Source: Crenobacter oryzisoli
Lineage (GTDB): Bacteria > Pseudomonadota > Gammaproteobacteria > Burkholderiales > Chromobacteriaceae
Assembly (NCBI RefSeq): GCF_030385785.1
Contig: NZ_JAUEDK010000039.1
Coordinates: forward strand, 1-39,555
Length of the DNA stretch: 39,555 bases
Direction of reading: 5' to 3'
In this document: positions 24,627 through 35,417 of the stretch, piece after piece
Layout: each line of letters starts with the position of its first letter
Position numbering within the stretch: position 1 is the stretch's first letter
The notes under the pieces: generated by a model
Seen by the model: only the letters and a program-made list of their open reading frames with translations
Told to the model about the DNA's origin: nothing
Databases searched by the model: none
Position numbers and translations under genes: made by a program

Positions 24627-25314
24627 TCCTAACTGGATAGCGCTGCTGATACCAACTGGATAGCAGGGTAATCAATAAAGAGATGCTCAAATATGCAGCC
24701 GTTGCAAAACTGAATGCTTCATAGCTTCTAAATGAAGCACTTTCCACCTGCTGCGCCTGGTACATCATTTCCCCAACCCCAATCACCATGGCAATACTGG
24801 TGTTTTTCCAGAGGTTGAGCATTTGGCTAATCAGAGGTGGAATAGTCAACCGCAAAGACTGGGGCAATATGACTAGGCGCATCGTATCAAGAAAGCCAAA
24901 GCCAAGAGCTCGCCCTGCCTCCATCTGCTCCTTAGGTATCGATCGTATGCCGCTTCGGATATCCTCAGCCATATAAGCCGATGTATAGAGAACCAATGCA
25001 ATTACTGAACTGGCTGCTTCGACATTGCGTTCATATAACCAAGCCTTGACGGGTTCTGGCAATATTTCCGGGGCGCCAAAATACCAGAACAGCATATGCG
25101 CCAGGAGTGGAACGTTGCGGATGCTTTCAACATAAGCAATGGCGGCTGCCCGAAAAATGGAGACGGGAGAAAGCCGCAACACCGCAATGAGTAATGCCAT
25201 GGGCAGAGAAAAAATCAGGGTCAGTAAGGCCAACTTAATCGAGAGCAGCAAGCCAGCAACCAGCCAATCATGATATTGCCCTGACAATAAAACAGAGAGA
25301 TTGAAGTTATACAT
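24619..25314 (-). CDS. Polar amino acid ABC transporter, permease subunit 1
   Basis: The 231-residue inner-membrane protein is the GltJ/HisQ-type partner. The EAA loop reads AEDIRSGIRSIPKEQMEAGR then ALGFGFLDTMRLVILPQSLR. The N-terminus (LLSGQYHDWLVAGLLLSIKL) is the usual first periplasmic segment and helix. It begins 41 bases after the binding-protein stop and overlaps the second permease gene. Two different permease genes with one ATPase gene is the heterodimeric glutamate/aspartate layout. Confidence 0.92.
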   Translation of the reverse strand: MYNFNLSVLLSGQYHDWLVAGLLLSIKLALLTLIFSLPMALLIAVLRLSPVSIFRAAAIAYVESIRNVPLLAHMLFWYFGAPEILPEPVKAWLYERNVEAASSVIALVLYTSAYMAEDIRSGIRSIPKEQMEAGRALGFGFLDTMRLVILPQSLRLTIPPLISQMLNLWKNTSIAMVIGVGEMMYQAQQVESASFRSYEAFSFATAAYLSISLLITLLSSWYQQRYPVRSA

Positions 25315-25355
25315 TGGCTCACTCCAGGCCCGGAAAAAGCCGGGCCCACGTCAAA

Positions 25356-26204
25356 TTAGTCTATTTTATCGGTAGCGATCTTGAATGTGCGTTGTTGGAA
25401 ATGCATATTGGTGCTTGGGCCGAACCACTTCATAAACAGCTTATCTGCTTCTCCGGAAACTTCAAGGTTATGCAGCACTTTATTGATCTGATCATGGAAA
25501 GCCGGCTCTCCTTTCTTCAAACCAAAGGCTAGATGCTCGGTAGAAATGCTCTGAGGAAGAATAGTGTAATCTTTTGCTGCAGCACCAAGCTTGGAATAAT
25601 TATCCAGCAGCGACGTCTCATCATTAACGTAGCCAATTCCCTTACCTTGCTGCAAAGCAAGGAAAGCTTGCGGGCTATTGTCGAACGATACGATTTCGGC
25701 GGTAGGCAGTGCCTTCTTAGTATTCTGTTCCATCGAAGAGCCCTTGACCGTCAGAACCTTCTTACCGGCCAGACTTGTCAATTGATTCACGCCACTGGAC
25801 TTTTTTACCATCACCTTTTGGCCGGTAATGAAGGTGGACAACGAAAAGTCGATCAAGGCCTCACGCTCATGATTATGTGTCAGAGAGGCCGCCAACAGAT
25901 CCACCCGGCCTTGCTGCAACTCCGGAATGCGAGCGGCCACTGCCAGCTGTTTCAATACTGGTTTGACGCCAATGCTCTTAGCCACGTCGTTGCACAGATC
26001 GACTTCGTAGCCCACTATCTCCCGGCTGGACTGATCCTTGATGAAGCTAAATGGTTCATCAGTGCCCAGCACCCCGCATACCAGTTCGCCCTTCTGCTTG
26101 ATGTCCGCCAACTGGTCGGCCATGGCGTGTACGCTGACACACCCAAGCAGGGCCAGGGCGGCAAACTGCGGGGCAAACTTCACGACATTGCTTTTTTTCA
26201 TCAT
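25356..26204 (-). CDS. Amino acid ABC transporter substrate-binding protein
   Basis: The 282-residue precursor begins MMKKSNVVKFAPQFAALALL, a signal peptide likely cleaved after VHAMA. LALLGC resembles a lipobox but is less convincing. The mature protein is a type II periplasmic binding protein of the family-3 solute-binding group: GELVCGVLGTDEPFSFI, YEVDLCNDVAKSIG, LQQGRVDLLAASLTHNHERE and GYVNDETSLL. It is related to GltI/AatJ-type glutamate/aspartate proteins, though R/E-contact residues cannot be fixed without alignment. AAAGGAG precedes the ATG at 26204. An upstream in-frame ATG lies inside the lyase gene and is rejected. Confidence 0.92.
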   Translation of the reverse strand: MMKKSNVVKFAPQFAALALLGCVSVHAMADQLADIKQKGELVCGVLGTDEPFSFIKDQSSREIVGYEVDLCNDVAKSIGVKPVLKQLAVAARIPELQQGRVDLLAASLTHNHEREALIDFSLSTFITGQKVMVKKSSGVNQLTSLAGKKVLTVKGSSMEQNTKKALPTAEIVSFDNSPQAFLALQQGKGIGYVNDETSLLDNYSKLGAAAKDYTILPQSISTEHLAFGLKKGEPAFHDQINKVLHNLEVSGEADKLFMKWFGPSTNMHFQQRTFKIATDKID

Positions 26205-26271
26205 TTTCTCCTTTGTACAAAGTCTCCAGCGGCTGCTGGCAGATGTAGCGGGCTGAGTTTGTCTTTCAGGG

Positions 26272-27450
26272 TCAAACATCAACCGTTTCACGCAGCCTTT
26301 CCAGGCCGGCATGAAGATCGGCAATCAAGTCATCCGGATGTTCGAGCCCGACATGAATGCGAATCAGTGGGCCCTTGCTATGCCAAGACGTCGCAGTACG
26401 GCAGGAGGCAGGATCGGTAAGTAAAATGAGGCTTTCATACCCTCCCCAGCTATACCCCATCCCGAACAGTTGCATGCCATCTAGCATGGCAGAGACCGCT
26501 GACGCCGGCATGGCTTGAAGTTGGATGGCAAATAGGCCACAGGCGCCAGTGAAATCTCGCCGCCAAATGTCATACCCGGGGGAGCCGGGCAAAGCGGGAT
26601 AAAGCACCTGCTCGACCTCAGGCTGCGCTGCCAACCAGGCAGCGACTTGATGCGCATTGCGCTGGTGCCGCTCCAAACGGGCAGAAAGGGTGCGCAGACC
26701 GCGCAGAGCGAGGTAGGCATCGTCTGCGCTGATGGAAAGTCCAAGTTGTTTATAAAAGCCCCGCACTTGGGGGTAGAGTGCCCTGCTAGTCATGATGACC
26801 CCCATCAGCACATCCGAATGACCGACGATATATTTGGTAGCGGCATGGATCGAGATATCAACTCCGTGCTTGAACGAGGGGAAATGGATTGGTGTGCCCC
26901 AGGTATTATCAAGCATGACCACGGCACCATACTCGTGCGCAACTGCACTGATGGCCGGAATATCCTGCACTTCGAATGTAAGCGATCCAGGCGACTCTAC
27001 GAAAACCACCCGGGTATTGGGCTGCATCAGTTCGCGAATGCCCCCGCCGATTTTCGGGTCATAATAAGTTGTTTCAATTCCTAGCCGTTTGAGCGTTCCT
27101 TCGCAGAAGGCGCGCGTCGGGTCATAAACCGAATCGGTCATTAGCAAATGATCACCGGGCTTGAGCATGGCCAGCAGAGCACAGGTCAGGGCAGACAAGC
27201 CACTAGGCGTCAGCATGGCTCCGAAAGCGCCCTCCAGCTCACATAGGGCCGCCTCCAGAGCTCGTGTGGTGGGGTTACCATGACGACCATAAGTATTTAA
27301 AGTGCCATGCACCGCTTGCAGGGCTTCTACCGTTGGGAATAGCAAGGTGGATGCCCGATAAACCGGAGTGTTGACTGTTCCACCTAATTTCTTCGGTTCC
27401 CTCCCGCTGTGGGAGAGCAATGTTTCATGGTGAAACTTAGGCGCCTGCAT
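26272..27450 (-). CDS. metC: Cystathionine beta-lyase-type PLP enzyme (Cys/Met metabolism family)
   Basis: The 392-residue protein has the length and motifs of proteobacterial MetC. The PLP lysine is K206 (ISIHAATKYIVGHSDVLMG), the pyridine-binding Asp D181 (VVMLDNTWGTP), and the N-terminal tyrosine/arginine phosphate-contact segment is YGRHGNPTTRALE. It cleaves cystathionine, cystine or related beta-substituted amino acids to pyruvate, ammonia and a thiol. The first gene of an operon with an amino acid importer, it may act mainly on an imported sulfur amino acid and not in methionine synthesis. GAGGAAATTGC precedes the ATG. The Lrp-type gene at the far end of the cluster is the likely regulator. 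Confidence 0.85.
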   Translation of the reverse strand: MQAPKFHHETLLSHSGREPKKLGGTVNTPVYRASTLLFPTVEALQAVHGTLNTYGRHGNPTTRALEAALCELEGAFGAMLTPSGLSALTCALLAMLKPGDHLLMTDSVYDPTRAFCEGTLKRLGIETTYYDPKIGGGIRELMQPNTRVVFVESPGSLTFEVQDIPAISAVAHEYGAVVMLDNTWGTPIHFPSFKHGVDISIHAATKYIVGHSDVLMGVIMTSRALYPQVRGFYKQLGLSISADDAYLALRGLRTLSARLERHQRNAHQVAAWLAAQPEVEQVLYPALPGSPGYDIWRRDFTGACGLFAIQLQAMPASAVSAMLDGMQLFGMGYSWGGYESLILLTDPASCRTATSWHSKGPLIRIHVGLEHPDDLIADLHAGLERLRETVDV

Positions 27451-27936
27451 GCAATTTCCTCATCGGGGTCGAAGGGGAGTTGCCTCCCTCGTTTACAGAA
27501 TTTCTACACCTCGTGAGGAAACTTTATCCTTCAACTTCAAAAATAGGTTTTCTTATTTTGGTTAAAATTACGTGGTATTTAGAAAAAAATTCTCTAATTA
27601 CTCTAAAGACTAGAAATTTTTTCTACACCAAAGCTATCTGCCACGTATTTCAGCCACCTCAGCAATGAACTCGCACTACTAGCAGGATAAAAATCACCTT
27701 AAGAAAAATCTTTTCATCGCAATTGGGTTTGTTCATGTAATGGCCCCTCTTTCAGAGCCGGCATCGCGGTGCCACGGTGAGTTTGCCTCCGACTCCCAGA
27801 CCGAAGGGAGCGTCACTATGAACATCACGACGATCGGGCTGTGTGCAAGCCTTCACTGGCCGGAGTAAGTGCTCATAAGAAATTGGTCTGATTCTTGTCA
27901 GAACTCGCATGGACTCGATTGACCACCGAACCGCCT
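27451..27936. promoter_or_regulatory. AT-rich upstream region of the lyase/transporter operon
   Basis: No gene lies here. Positions 27490-27660 are strongly AT-rich with A and T tracts. A related phrase occurs twice: AGAATTTCTACACC (27497-27510) and AGAAATTTTTTCTACACC (27612-27629). Such AT-rich, phased tracts suit Lrp-type binding. No promoter hexamers were assigned with confidence. From about 27740 the sequence becomes GC-rich and leads into the IS630 relic. Confidence 0.4.
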
Positions 27937-28665
27937 GAAGTGCACCGTACAACTGACCGAGGACGGGCGCCTGACGTTGCAACAACTCGCCCTGAATCAC
28001 CGGCATCGGGACATTCGCACTCGCGCTACTGGTATGTTGCACCTAGCTCGCGGACTCAAGCACAAGGAGATTGCGGCTGAGATCGGCGTTAGCCATCACC
28101 CCCTCTACAACTGGTCCAAAGCCTGGCGTGATGCCGGTTTTTGCTGGCCATTGGTCGGCCACCATGGCGGGCGTGGCCCTGCCTTACCCCCGGGGATGAT
28201 TGTGACGGCGGTCGCCGCCGCCCAGGAAAAGTCCATGACTTTAGCCAGGATTGCCCAGCGCGTCGAAGTCGAACACGGCTTGCTCCCTGGAAACCCTGTC
28301 CAAGGCGCTGAAAGGCGCCGGACTCTCCTAAAAGAGGCCCGCGTCTCGTTGAAAAAAGCGAGACGCCGAGGCCTTTGCCGTGAAAGCGGCAACGCTTGCC
28401 AAGTAACAAGCAGCAGCTCGTACCGGTGATTGCCGACTGTTCTACTTTGACAAAGCCGGATTCTCGGCGTCCCCGTCTTTGCAGGACGGCGTATTCCCAC
28501 GCGGCAAGGCGCACAGAGTGGATTCCAACCTCATTGCAAATGTTCGGTGCTGGGGTGCTCGACTAGGCGGTCAATCCGCTGCAGTATGTGGTCCCTGCCT
28601 GAGGGGTCAAGTGCCCGACAGTCGTTCTGTTTCTGGATCAACTGGCCCAACAAGGCGATAGCCGC
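27937..28665 (+). pseudogene. IS630-family transposase relic
   Basis: Pieces in several frames follow the IS630 order. The first is an HTH domain (LQQLALNHRHRDIRTRATGM, LKHKEIAAEIGVSHHPLYNW). Next comes the segment MTLARIAQRVEVEHG, then LSKALKGAGLS. A DDE start follows (LFYFDKAGFSASPSLQDG, FPRGKAHRVDSN) and finally VLFLDQLAQQGDSRVTFAV. Stops and frameshifts break it repeatedly. It runs directly into an IS5-type fragment without the IS630 C-terminus. Confidence 0.7.
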
Positions 28666-29280
28666 GTGACCTTTGCGGTCATTCAGACGGCGCTGACGCT
28701 GAAGGTCTTGTTCAAGCTCGCGTTGCGGCAAGCGCGAGGCTTGGTATGCAGTGTGTTGAAGCTGTTAGGACTGGACTGGCCGGCGCCCTACTTCAGCACG
28801 GTCAGCAGATGGCAGGCCACCCTGGCCGTCAACATTCCTGTTTAACGTCGGGCCGAACCGTTGCATCTGCAGGTTGACCGCACCTAGATCAAAATCTGTG
28901 GTGAGGGCAAATGGAAGGTCAAAAAGGGCGGAGCCGAGTACCGCCGGGCTTGGCGTAAGGTCCATTTGGCCATCGATTCCGTGACGCTGGATGTCCGGAG
29001 TCATCGTGCCGCCGAGGCGGTGGAAAGACCACACCGACTTTGCCCAAGCGCGGAATGACACCTTGGCCGCTGCCAAGCATCTGGGGGGCGGTTATGGAAG
29101 AAGTGGAGCCATTACCATCGGCGCAGCCTGGTCGAAACGACCATGATGCATTTCAAGTTGTTGGGGGAATGACTGGCAGCTCGCCAGCCGGCGCGGCAGG
29201 TAGCCAAGGTATCTGTGCGCTGTGCGATTCTGAATACGTTCAACCGGCTGGGCGGGCCGGTGACGGTTGCTCACGCCTGA
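28666..29280 (+). pseudogene. IS5-family transposase relic fused to the IS630 relic
   Basis: The frame IQTALTLKVLFKLALRQARG, KLLGLDWPAPYFSTVSRWQA and TLAVNIPV matches the N-terminal half of a large IS5-type transposase. Further pieces follow in other frames: IKICGEGKWKVKKGGAEYRR, AWRKVHLAID, then KKWSHYHRRSLVETTMMHFK and ILNTFNRLGGPVTVA. Internal stops make it non-functional. The join to the IS630 fragment near 28666 is a clean chimera inside one open frame. Confidence 0.7.
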
Positions 29281-29388
29281 AGTCCGCATGGGGTTGGGGC
29301 CGGTTGGCCTGCGCCAAAGTAATGCAACAACCCCGTTTCCTTCAATCGGCAGATTGGTAGTCGGCTCAGGCGTTGCTGCGACCGCGCC

Positions 29389-30777
29389 TCAGACTTCCCA
29401 GTATTCCTTTTCCCGACCCTGCGAGCCGGGATTGAGCTGCTCGTGCAGACTGCGCAGTTTTTCCGGCTCGCCACGCACGCGGAACCAGCTGCCCTCTTCC
29501 TCTGCACGCTCTTCCAGCACCTGGCAGTGGCTGTAGATTTCACCACGCAGCTGTTGCGTCGACCACGGCAGCAGCAGCTCGTCTTCCACCAGATCCTGCT
29601 GGAAGAAGGAGACGATAGTCGCGCGTAGGCTGGCTACTTCCTCCGGACGACGCGCACTCATCACCACGCAGCCCGGATAGCGTTCCTGCAGTTTGGCAGT
29701 CCAGGCAGCCTGCTCGGCTTCATCACCAACATGGTCAATCTTGTTAAACACACGAATGCACGGCACTTCGTCGGCGCCGATTTCCTGCAGCACCTCGTCG
29801 GTCACTTCCAGCTGGCGCTGGAAACCGGGGTCACTGGCATCAATCACATGCAGCAACAGCGCCGCATCCAGCGCTTCTTCCAGCGTAGACTTGAAAGAGG
29901 CCACCAGTCCGTGAGGCAGGTTCTTGATGAAGCCGACAGTATCGCTGACCAACACGCGCGGCACACTTTCCGGGTAGAGAGCACGCACTGTGGTGTCCAG
30001 CGTGGCGAACAGTTTGTTGGCCACTAGCACCTCGCTGCCAGTCAGCGCCCGCATCAGCGTGGACTTGCCGGCATTGGTATAACCCACTAGCGATACCCCA
30101 CCCAGGCCCTGGCCCTGACGTTCCAGACGGCGCGCGCGCTGGGTCTTGCGTTCCAGTTCCATGGTGATGATTTCGCGTTGCAGCTCGGCGATGCGGTCAC
30201 GTACCTTGCGACGGTCCAGCTCGGTATGCGATTCACCGGCACCACGCCCACCCGTGCCGCTGCGCTGCCGTCCTTGCGGACCGGCCAGCTTGGCCGCTTC
30301 ACGCAGACGCGGCGCCATATAGCCGAGACGGGCGATTTCCACCTGAGCGCGTGCCGCGCGCGAGCGGGCATTACGATGGAAAATCTCCAGGATGACCATG
30401 GTGCGGTCCATTACCTCACAACCAACGGCCAGTTCCAGATTGCGCGCCTGTGACGGCGAGATTTCGTGGTCAACCAGCAGCACGTCGAACTCGACAGTAC
30501 TGGGGCCCAGCTCTTGTGGCTCTTCTTCCAGCTCGCCGACGCGGATGCCACGATTGACGAACATGCTGATTTCTTCCAGCTTGCCCACGCCCAGATAGGC
30601 CGTGCGGTCGAAGCTGTTACGCTTTTGAACAAAAGTCTGCACCACTTGAAAACCCAGCGTCTTGGCCAACTCGCTCAGTTCGACGAGCGAGGCCTCGAAC
30701 TCGACATCACTGACATCCGGCAACTGGACCGAGGTCACAATGGCGTAGCGAGGCTTCTCTTTGACTTCTGTTTGCAT
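29389..30777 (-). CDS. hflX: GTPase HflX (ribosome-splitting factor)
   Basis: The 462-residue protein has the HflX N-terminal domain (YLGVGKLEEI, LLVDHEISPSQARNLELA, RAQVEIARLGYMAPRL), the glycine-rich linker GPQGRQRSGTGGRGAGESHT and a helical hairpin before the G domain. G motifs: G1 GYTNAGKST (232-240), G3 DTVGF, G4 NKID, and the TLDTT switch I segment. HflX binds the 50S subunit and splits stalled or hibernating ribosomes under stress. The length matches the enterobacterial and betaproteobacterial form with a C-terminal extension. There is no hfq upstream, so it is not in the usual hfq-hflX operon. It is divergent from the helicase gene. Confidence 0.95.
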   Translation of the reverse strand: MQTEVKEKPRYAIVTSVQLPDVSDVEFEASLVELSELAKTLGFQVVQTFVQKRNSFDRTAYLGVGKLEEISMFVNRGIRVGELEEEPQELGPSTVEFDVLLVDHEISPSQARNLELAVGCEVMDRTMVILEIFHRNARSRAARAQVEIARLGYMAPRLREAAKLAGPQGRQRSGTGGRGAGESHTELDRRKVRDRIAELQREIITMELERKTQRARRLERQGQGLGGVSLVGYTNAGKSTLMRALTGSEVLVANKLFATLDTTVRALYPESVPRVLVSDTVGFIKNLPHGLVASFKSTLEEALDAALLLHVIDASDPGFQRQLEVTDEVLQEIGADEVPCIRVFNKIDHVGDEAEQAAWTAKLQERYPGCVVMSARRPEEVASLRATIVSFFQQDLVEDELLLPWSTQQLRGEIYSHCQVLEERAEEEGSWFRVRGEPEKLRSLHEQLNPGSQGREKEYWEV

Positions 30778-31019
30778 GTGCAGATTGCTTTATTTGGTGA
30801 CGAGCCCAGATATTACTTACAAATGGCACTTTCCGCTGGCTGGATGAGTGACTGGCAATCGATCCCCAGCCACCGGCAGCCCCCAGGAAAGCAAGCGCCA
30901 CCATCTGGGCGCACACCGGCTGCTACCACGCAACGCCTTCCTTGACCACGTGGCTGGTGCCACCGATACTCCTGCGGCCCCAGGCCACAAGCTCCCCACA
31001 CTCATACCCGTCACCATTC

Positions 31020-32288
31020 ATGCCATTCACTTCTATAGGCCTGCAACCCTCACTGGTTCAGGCCGCCCTCAGTCAGGGCTACATTGCCCCCACCGCCATC
31101 CAGGGCACCGCCATTCCTGCCATTTTGCAGGGCCGTGATGTGCTGGCCACCGCGCAAACCGGCTCCGGCAAGACTGCGGCCTTCTGTCTGCCGCTGTTGC
31201 AGCAATGGCTGACGAGTCGCCAGGGTTCGCCACGTCAGGTCCAAACGCTGATCTTGCTGCCCACTCGCGAACTGGCGGTTCAGGTCGGCAACACCCTGCG
31301 CGAACTGGCCCTGTCCCTGCCTCGGAGCGTGAAGGTGGCCGTGGTCTATGGCGGCGTCTCCATCAACCCGCAGATGATGACCCTGCGCGGAGGGGCCGAC
31401 ATCGTGGTGGCCACCCCTGGACGACTACTGGACTTGATCGCGTCCAATGCACTAAATATTTCCACCGTCAGCTCCCTGGTACTGGACGAGGCCGACCGTC
31501 TGCTCGACCTTGGTTTTGCTGACGAACTTGGCAGCCTGCTGGCCTTGCTGCCCCCCTACCGGCAGAACCTGCTGTTTTCCGCTACTTTCCCGCCCGCCGT
31601 CCACACACTGGCGGAACAACAACTGAGCCAGCCACTGCGCATCGACATTGCGCAAGCCGCTGCCACTGCACCGGATATCCGCCAGCGCGCCATCGAAGTG
31701 GATGCCAGCCAGCGCACTATGTTGCTGCGCCACCTGTTGCAGACACATGGATGGGACCGGGTACTGGTGTTCGTGGCCAGCCGGCAGGCTGCCGACCGGG
31801 TGACCGGCAAGCTGCAAAGTGCCGGCATCCGTGCTGCTGCCCTGCATGGCGATTGCAGCCAGGGACAGCGCGGCCAAGTACTGGCCAACCTCAAGTCGGG
31901 ACAACTGCAGGTCCTGGTGGCCACCGACGTGGCGGCTCGCGGCATCGACATTCCCCTCCTGCCGGTGGTGTTCAACTACGATCTGCCACGCTCGCCAGTG
32001 GACTACACCCATCGTATCGGCCGTACCGGCCGAGCCGGTGCTAGCGGCGAAGCGATCAGCTTCATCAGCGCCGACTGCGCCGCCCATTTCCAGCTGATCG
32101 AAAAGCGGCAGCAGCTACGGCTGCAGCGCGAACAGATTGCCGGTTTCGAGCCAACTGTCACCGCGAACGTCGTTAACGCAGGCTACACCGCAGAACAAGC
32201 CGGCAACGGCGGCATCAAGGGCAAACGCAAGAGCAAGAAAGACAAGCTGCGCGAAGCCGCCGCTCAACAGCAGGCGGACAACAGCTAG
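31020..32288 (+). CDS. DEAD-box ATP-dependent RNA helicase (RhlE-like)
   Basis: With the ATG at 31020 the protein has 422 residues. Motifs in order: Q motif and FTSIGLQPSLVQAALSQGY, motif I AQTGSGKT (45-52), PTRELAVQV, TPGRL, DEAD in VLDEADRLLDLGF, SAT in LLFSATFP, VATDVAARGIDIP, and HRIGRTGRAG. The lysine-rich tail (GKRKSKKDKLREAAA) is typical of RhlE-type helicases that act on rRNA or mRNA. The upstream 26 in-frame codons lack family resemblance, so MPFTS is taken as the start. No clear ribosome site is visible. The neighbouring divergent hflX also acts on ribosomes. Confidence 0.92.
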   Translation: MPFTSIGLQPSLVQAALSQGYIAPTAIQGTAIPAILQGRDVLATAQTGSGKTAAFCLPLLQQWLTSRQGSPRQVQTLILLPTRELAVQVGNTLRELALSLPRSVKVAVVYGGVSINPQMMTLRGGADIVVATPGRLLDLIASNALNISTVSSLVLDEADRLLDLGFADELGSLLALLPPYRQNLLFSATFPPAVHTLAEQQLSQPLRIDIAQAAATAPDIRQRAIEVDASQRTMLLRHLLQTHGWDRVLVFVASRQAADRVTGKLQSAGIRAAALHGDCSQGQRGQVLANLKSGQLQVLVATDVAARGIDIPLLPVVFNYDLPRSPVDYTHRIGRTGRAGASGEAISFISADCAAHFQLIEKRQQLRLQREQIAGFEPTVTANVVNAGYTAEQAGNGGIKGKRKSKKDKLREAAAQQQADNS

Positions 32289-32309
32289 GGCGAGTCATGG
32301 CGACAGTGC

Positions 32310-34171
<1,862 letters not shown>

Positions 34172-34175
<4 letters not shown>

Positions 34176-34447
34176 GCCGACGCGACGACAAGCTGCGCGA
34201 TAGCCTCAAGATGCAGCTTGAGCGTCGCCGGCGGTTCAAGCCCTCCGGGCCGATCGGACTGATCCTGATCGGCGGCACAGTTGGTTTGCTGTTCGTGGTG
34301 CCGCTACTGCTCGGTGCCTACCTCGGACGCTGGCTCGATTCACATCAGACCGGTTACTCGGTGCGCTGGACAGTCAGTTTGATTGTGCTCGGCATCGTTG
34401 TCGGCGCCTACAATGTGTACCGCTTTCTGAAAGGGCTGGACCAATGA
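34172..34447 (+). CDS. atpQ: N-type ATPase accessory membrane protein AtpQ (AtpI/AtpZ-like)
   Basis: With the ATG at 34172 the protein has 91 residues. A basic N-terminus (MSRRDDKLRDSLKMQLERRR) is followed by two helices: GLILIGGTVGLLFVVPLLLG and WTVSLIVLGIVVGAYNVYRF. GAYLGRWLDSHQ between them is the AtpI/AtpZ-type loop. AtpQ is thought to help c-ring assembly. The start overlaps the epsilon stop (ATGA) and the stop overlaps the start of subunit a, so no separate atpR gene fits between. Confidence 0.85.
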
Positions 34448-35142
34448 ATGGTCTATCCGGCAACACCTGGTTCACGGTGGCCGGTATCGGCCTGAGCGAG
34501 ACGCTACTGCTGTCGATAGCGCTGACCGGGCTGTTCGCTTTGCTAGCTTACGTGCTCGGGCGCAGCCTGTCCGCCAGCCCGGGCCGCCTGCAGGTGGTGG
34601 CCGAAGCCGCGCTGACCCTGATGACCGAGGCGGTAGCCGAGGTGGTGCCGCCAGCAGCGGTACCGCGTGTGCTCCCTTTTATCGCCACGCTGTGGCTGTT
34701 CATTCTGGCCGCCAACCTGCTTGGTCTGGTACCGGGCCTGTCGGCGCCCACGCGCGACCTTTCGGTCACCGCAGCGCTGGCGGTACTGGTCTTCTTGGCC
34801 GTGCACGTGTACGGCGTCCGCGCAGCTGGCTGGCGCCGCTACCTGCGTCATTACCTGCAACCGAGCCCGATCCTACTGCCGTTTCACCTGATCAGTGAAC
34901 TCACTCGCACGCTAGCCTTGGCGGTACGTCTATTCGGCAACATGATGAGTCTGGAAATGGCTGCGCTTCTGGTGCTGCTGGTGGCCGGATTTTTGGTGCC
35001 GGTGCCCTTGCTGCTGCTACATGTGATCGAGGCGCTGGTGCAGGCCTATATCTTCGGCATGCTGGCATTGATCTATATCGGCGGCGCCCTCGAAGCCGCG
35101 TCGACATCAGAGTCTCCCTCCCCGAAGGAGCCTGCAACATGA
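34444..35142 (+). CDS. atpB: N-type ATPase subunit a
   Basis: The 232-residue membrane protein has about five helices. The essential stator arginine is R162 in LALAVRLFGNMMSLEMAALL, aligned with E. coli aArg210. FHLISELTRTLALA and the late segment VIEALVQAYIFGMLALIYIG are conserved half-channel helices. It is short compared with about 270 residues in E. coli but usual for N-types. It overlaps the upstream and downstream genes by four bases each. Confidence 0.92.
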   Translation: MNGLSGNTWFTVAGIGLSETLLLSIALTGLFALLAYVLGRSLSASPGRLQVVAEAALTLMTEAVAEVVPPAAVPRVLPFIATLWLFILAANLLGLVPGLSAPTRDLSVTAALAVLVFLAVHVYGVRAAGWRRYLRHYLQPSPILLPFHLISELTRTLALAVRLFGNMMSLEMAALLVLLVAGFLVPVPLLLLHVIEALVQAYIFGMLALIYIGGALEAASTSESPSPKEPAT

Positions 35143-35405
35143 CCGACATCCACCTTTTCAGCACAGTGTCCACCGTGGTGGCCGGCTTGGCCATTGCAAT
35201 GGGTGTGTTCTTTCCCGCTCTTGCCATGGGGCGTGCCATCGCCCAAGCACTTGATGCGCTGGCGCGCCAGCCCGAAGCGGAAAAGGCGATCAGCCGTACC
35301 CTTTTCATTGGCCTCGCGATGATCGAGTCGCTGGCAATCTACTGCCTCGTGGTGGTGTTGATCATCCTGTTTCGTAACCCGCTCCTCGAATACTTGCTGC
35401 ATTGA
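35139..35405 (+). CDS. atpE: N-type ATPase subunit c (rotor ring)
   Basis: The 88-residue hairpin has helix 1 (about 10-42), loop ARQPEA (42-47) and helix 2 (about 52-78). The ion-binding Glu is E63, followed by S64 and Y68 (AMIESLAIYCLVV), as in Na+-type rings. The first-helix ligand position, Gln32 in Ilyobacter and Glu in many N-types (PxxGEGxA), is Met30 here (FFPALAMGRA). This leaves a Na+ site incomplete and suggests proton coupling or a changed site. AAGGAG precedes the ATG. Confidence 0.93.
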   Translation: MTDIHLFSTVSTVVAGLAIAMGVFFPALAMGRAIAQALDALARQPEAEKAISRTLFIGLAMIESLAIYCLVVVLIILFRNPLLEYLLH

Positions 35406-35417
35406 CGGAGAGTGGCC

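Noticed and set aside
29731-30945. Several plus-strand frames opposite hflX
   Set aside because: hflX is complete with all G motifs; the opposite frames have no ribosome sites or known domains.
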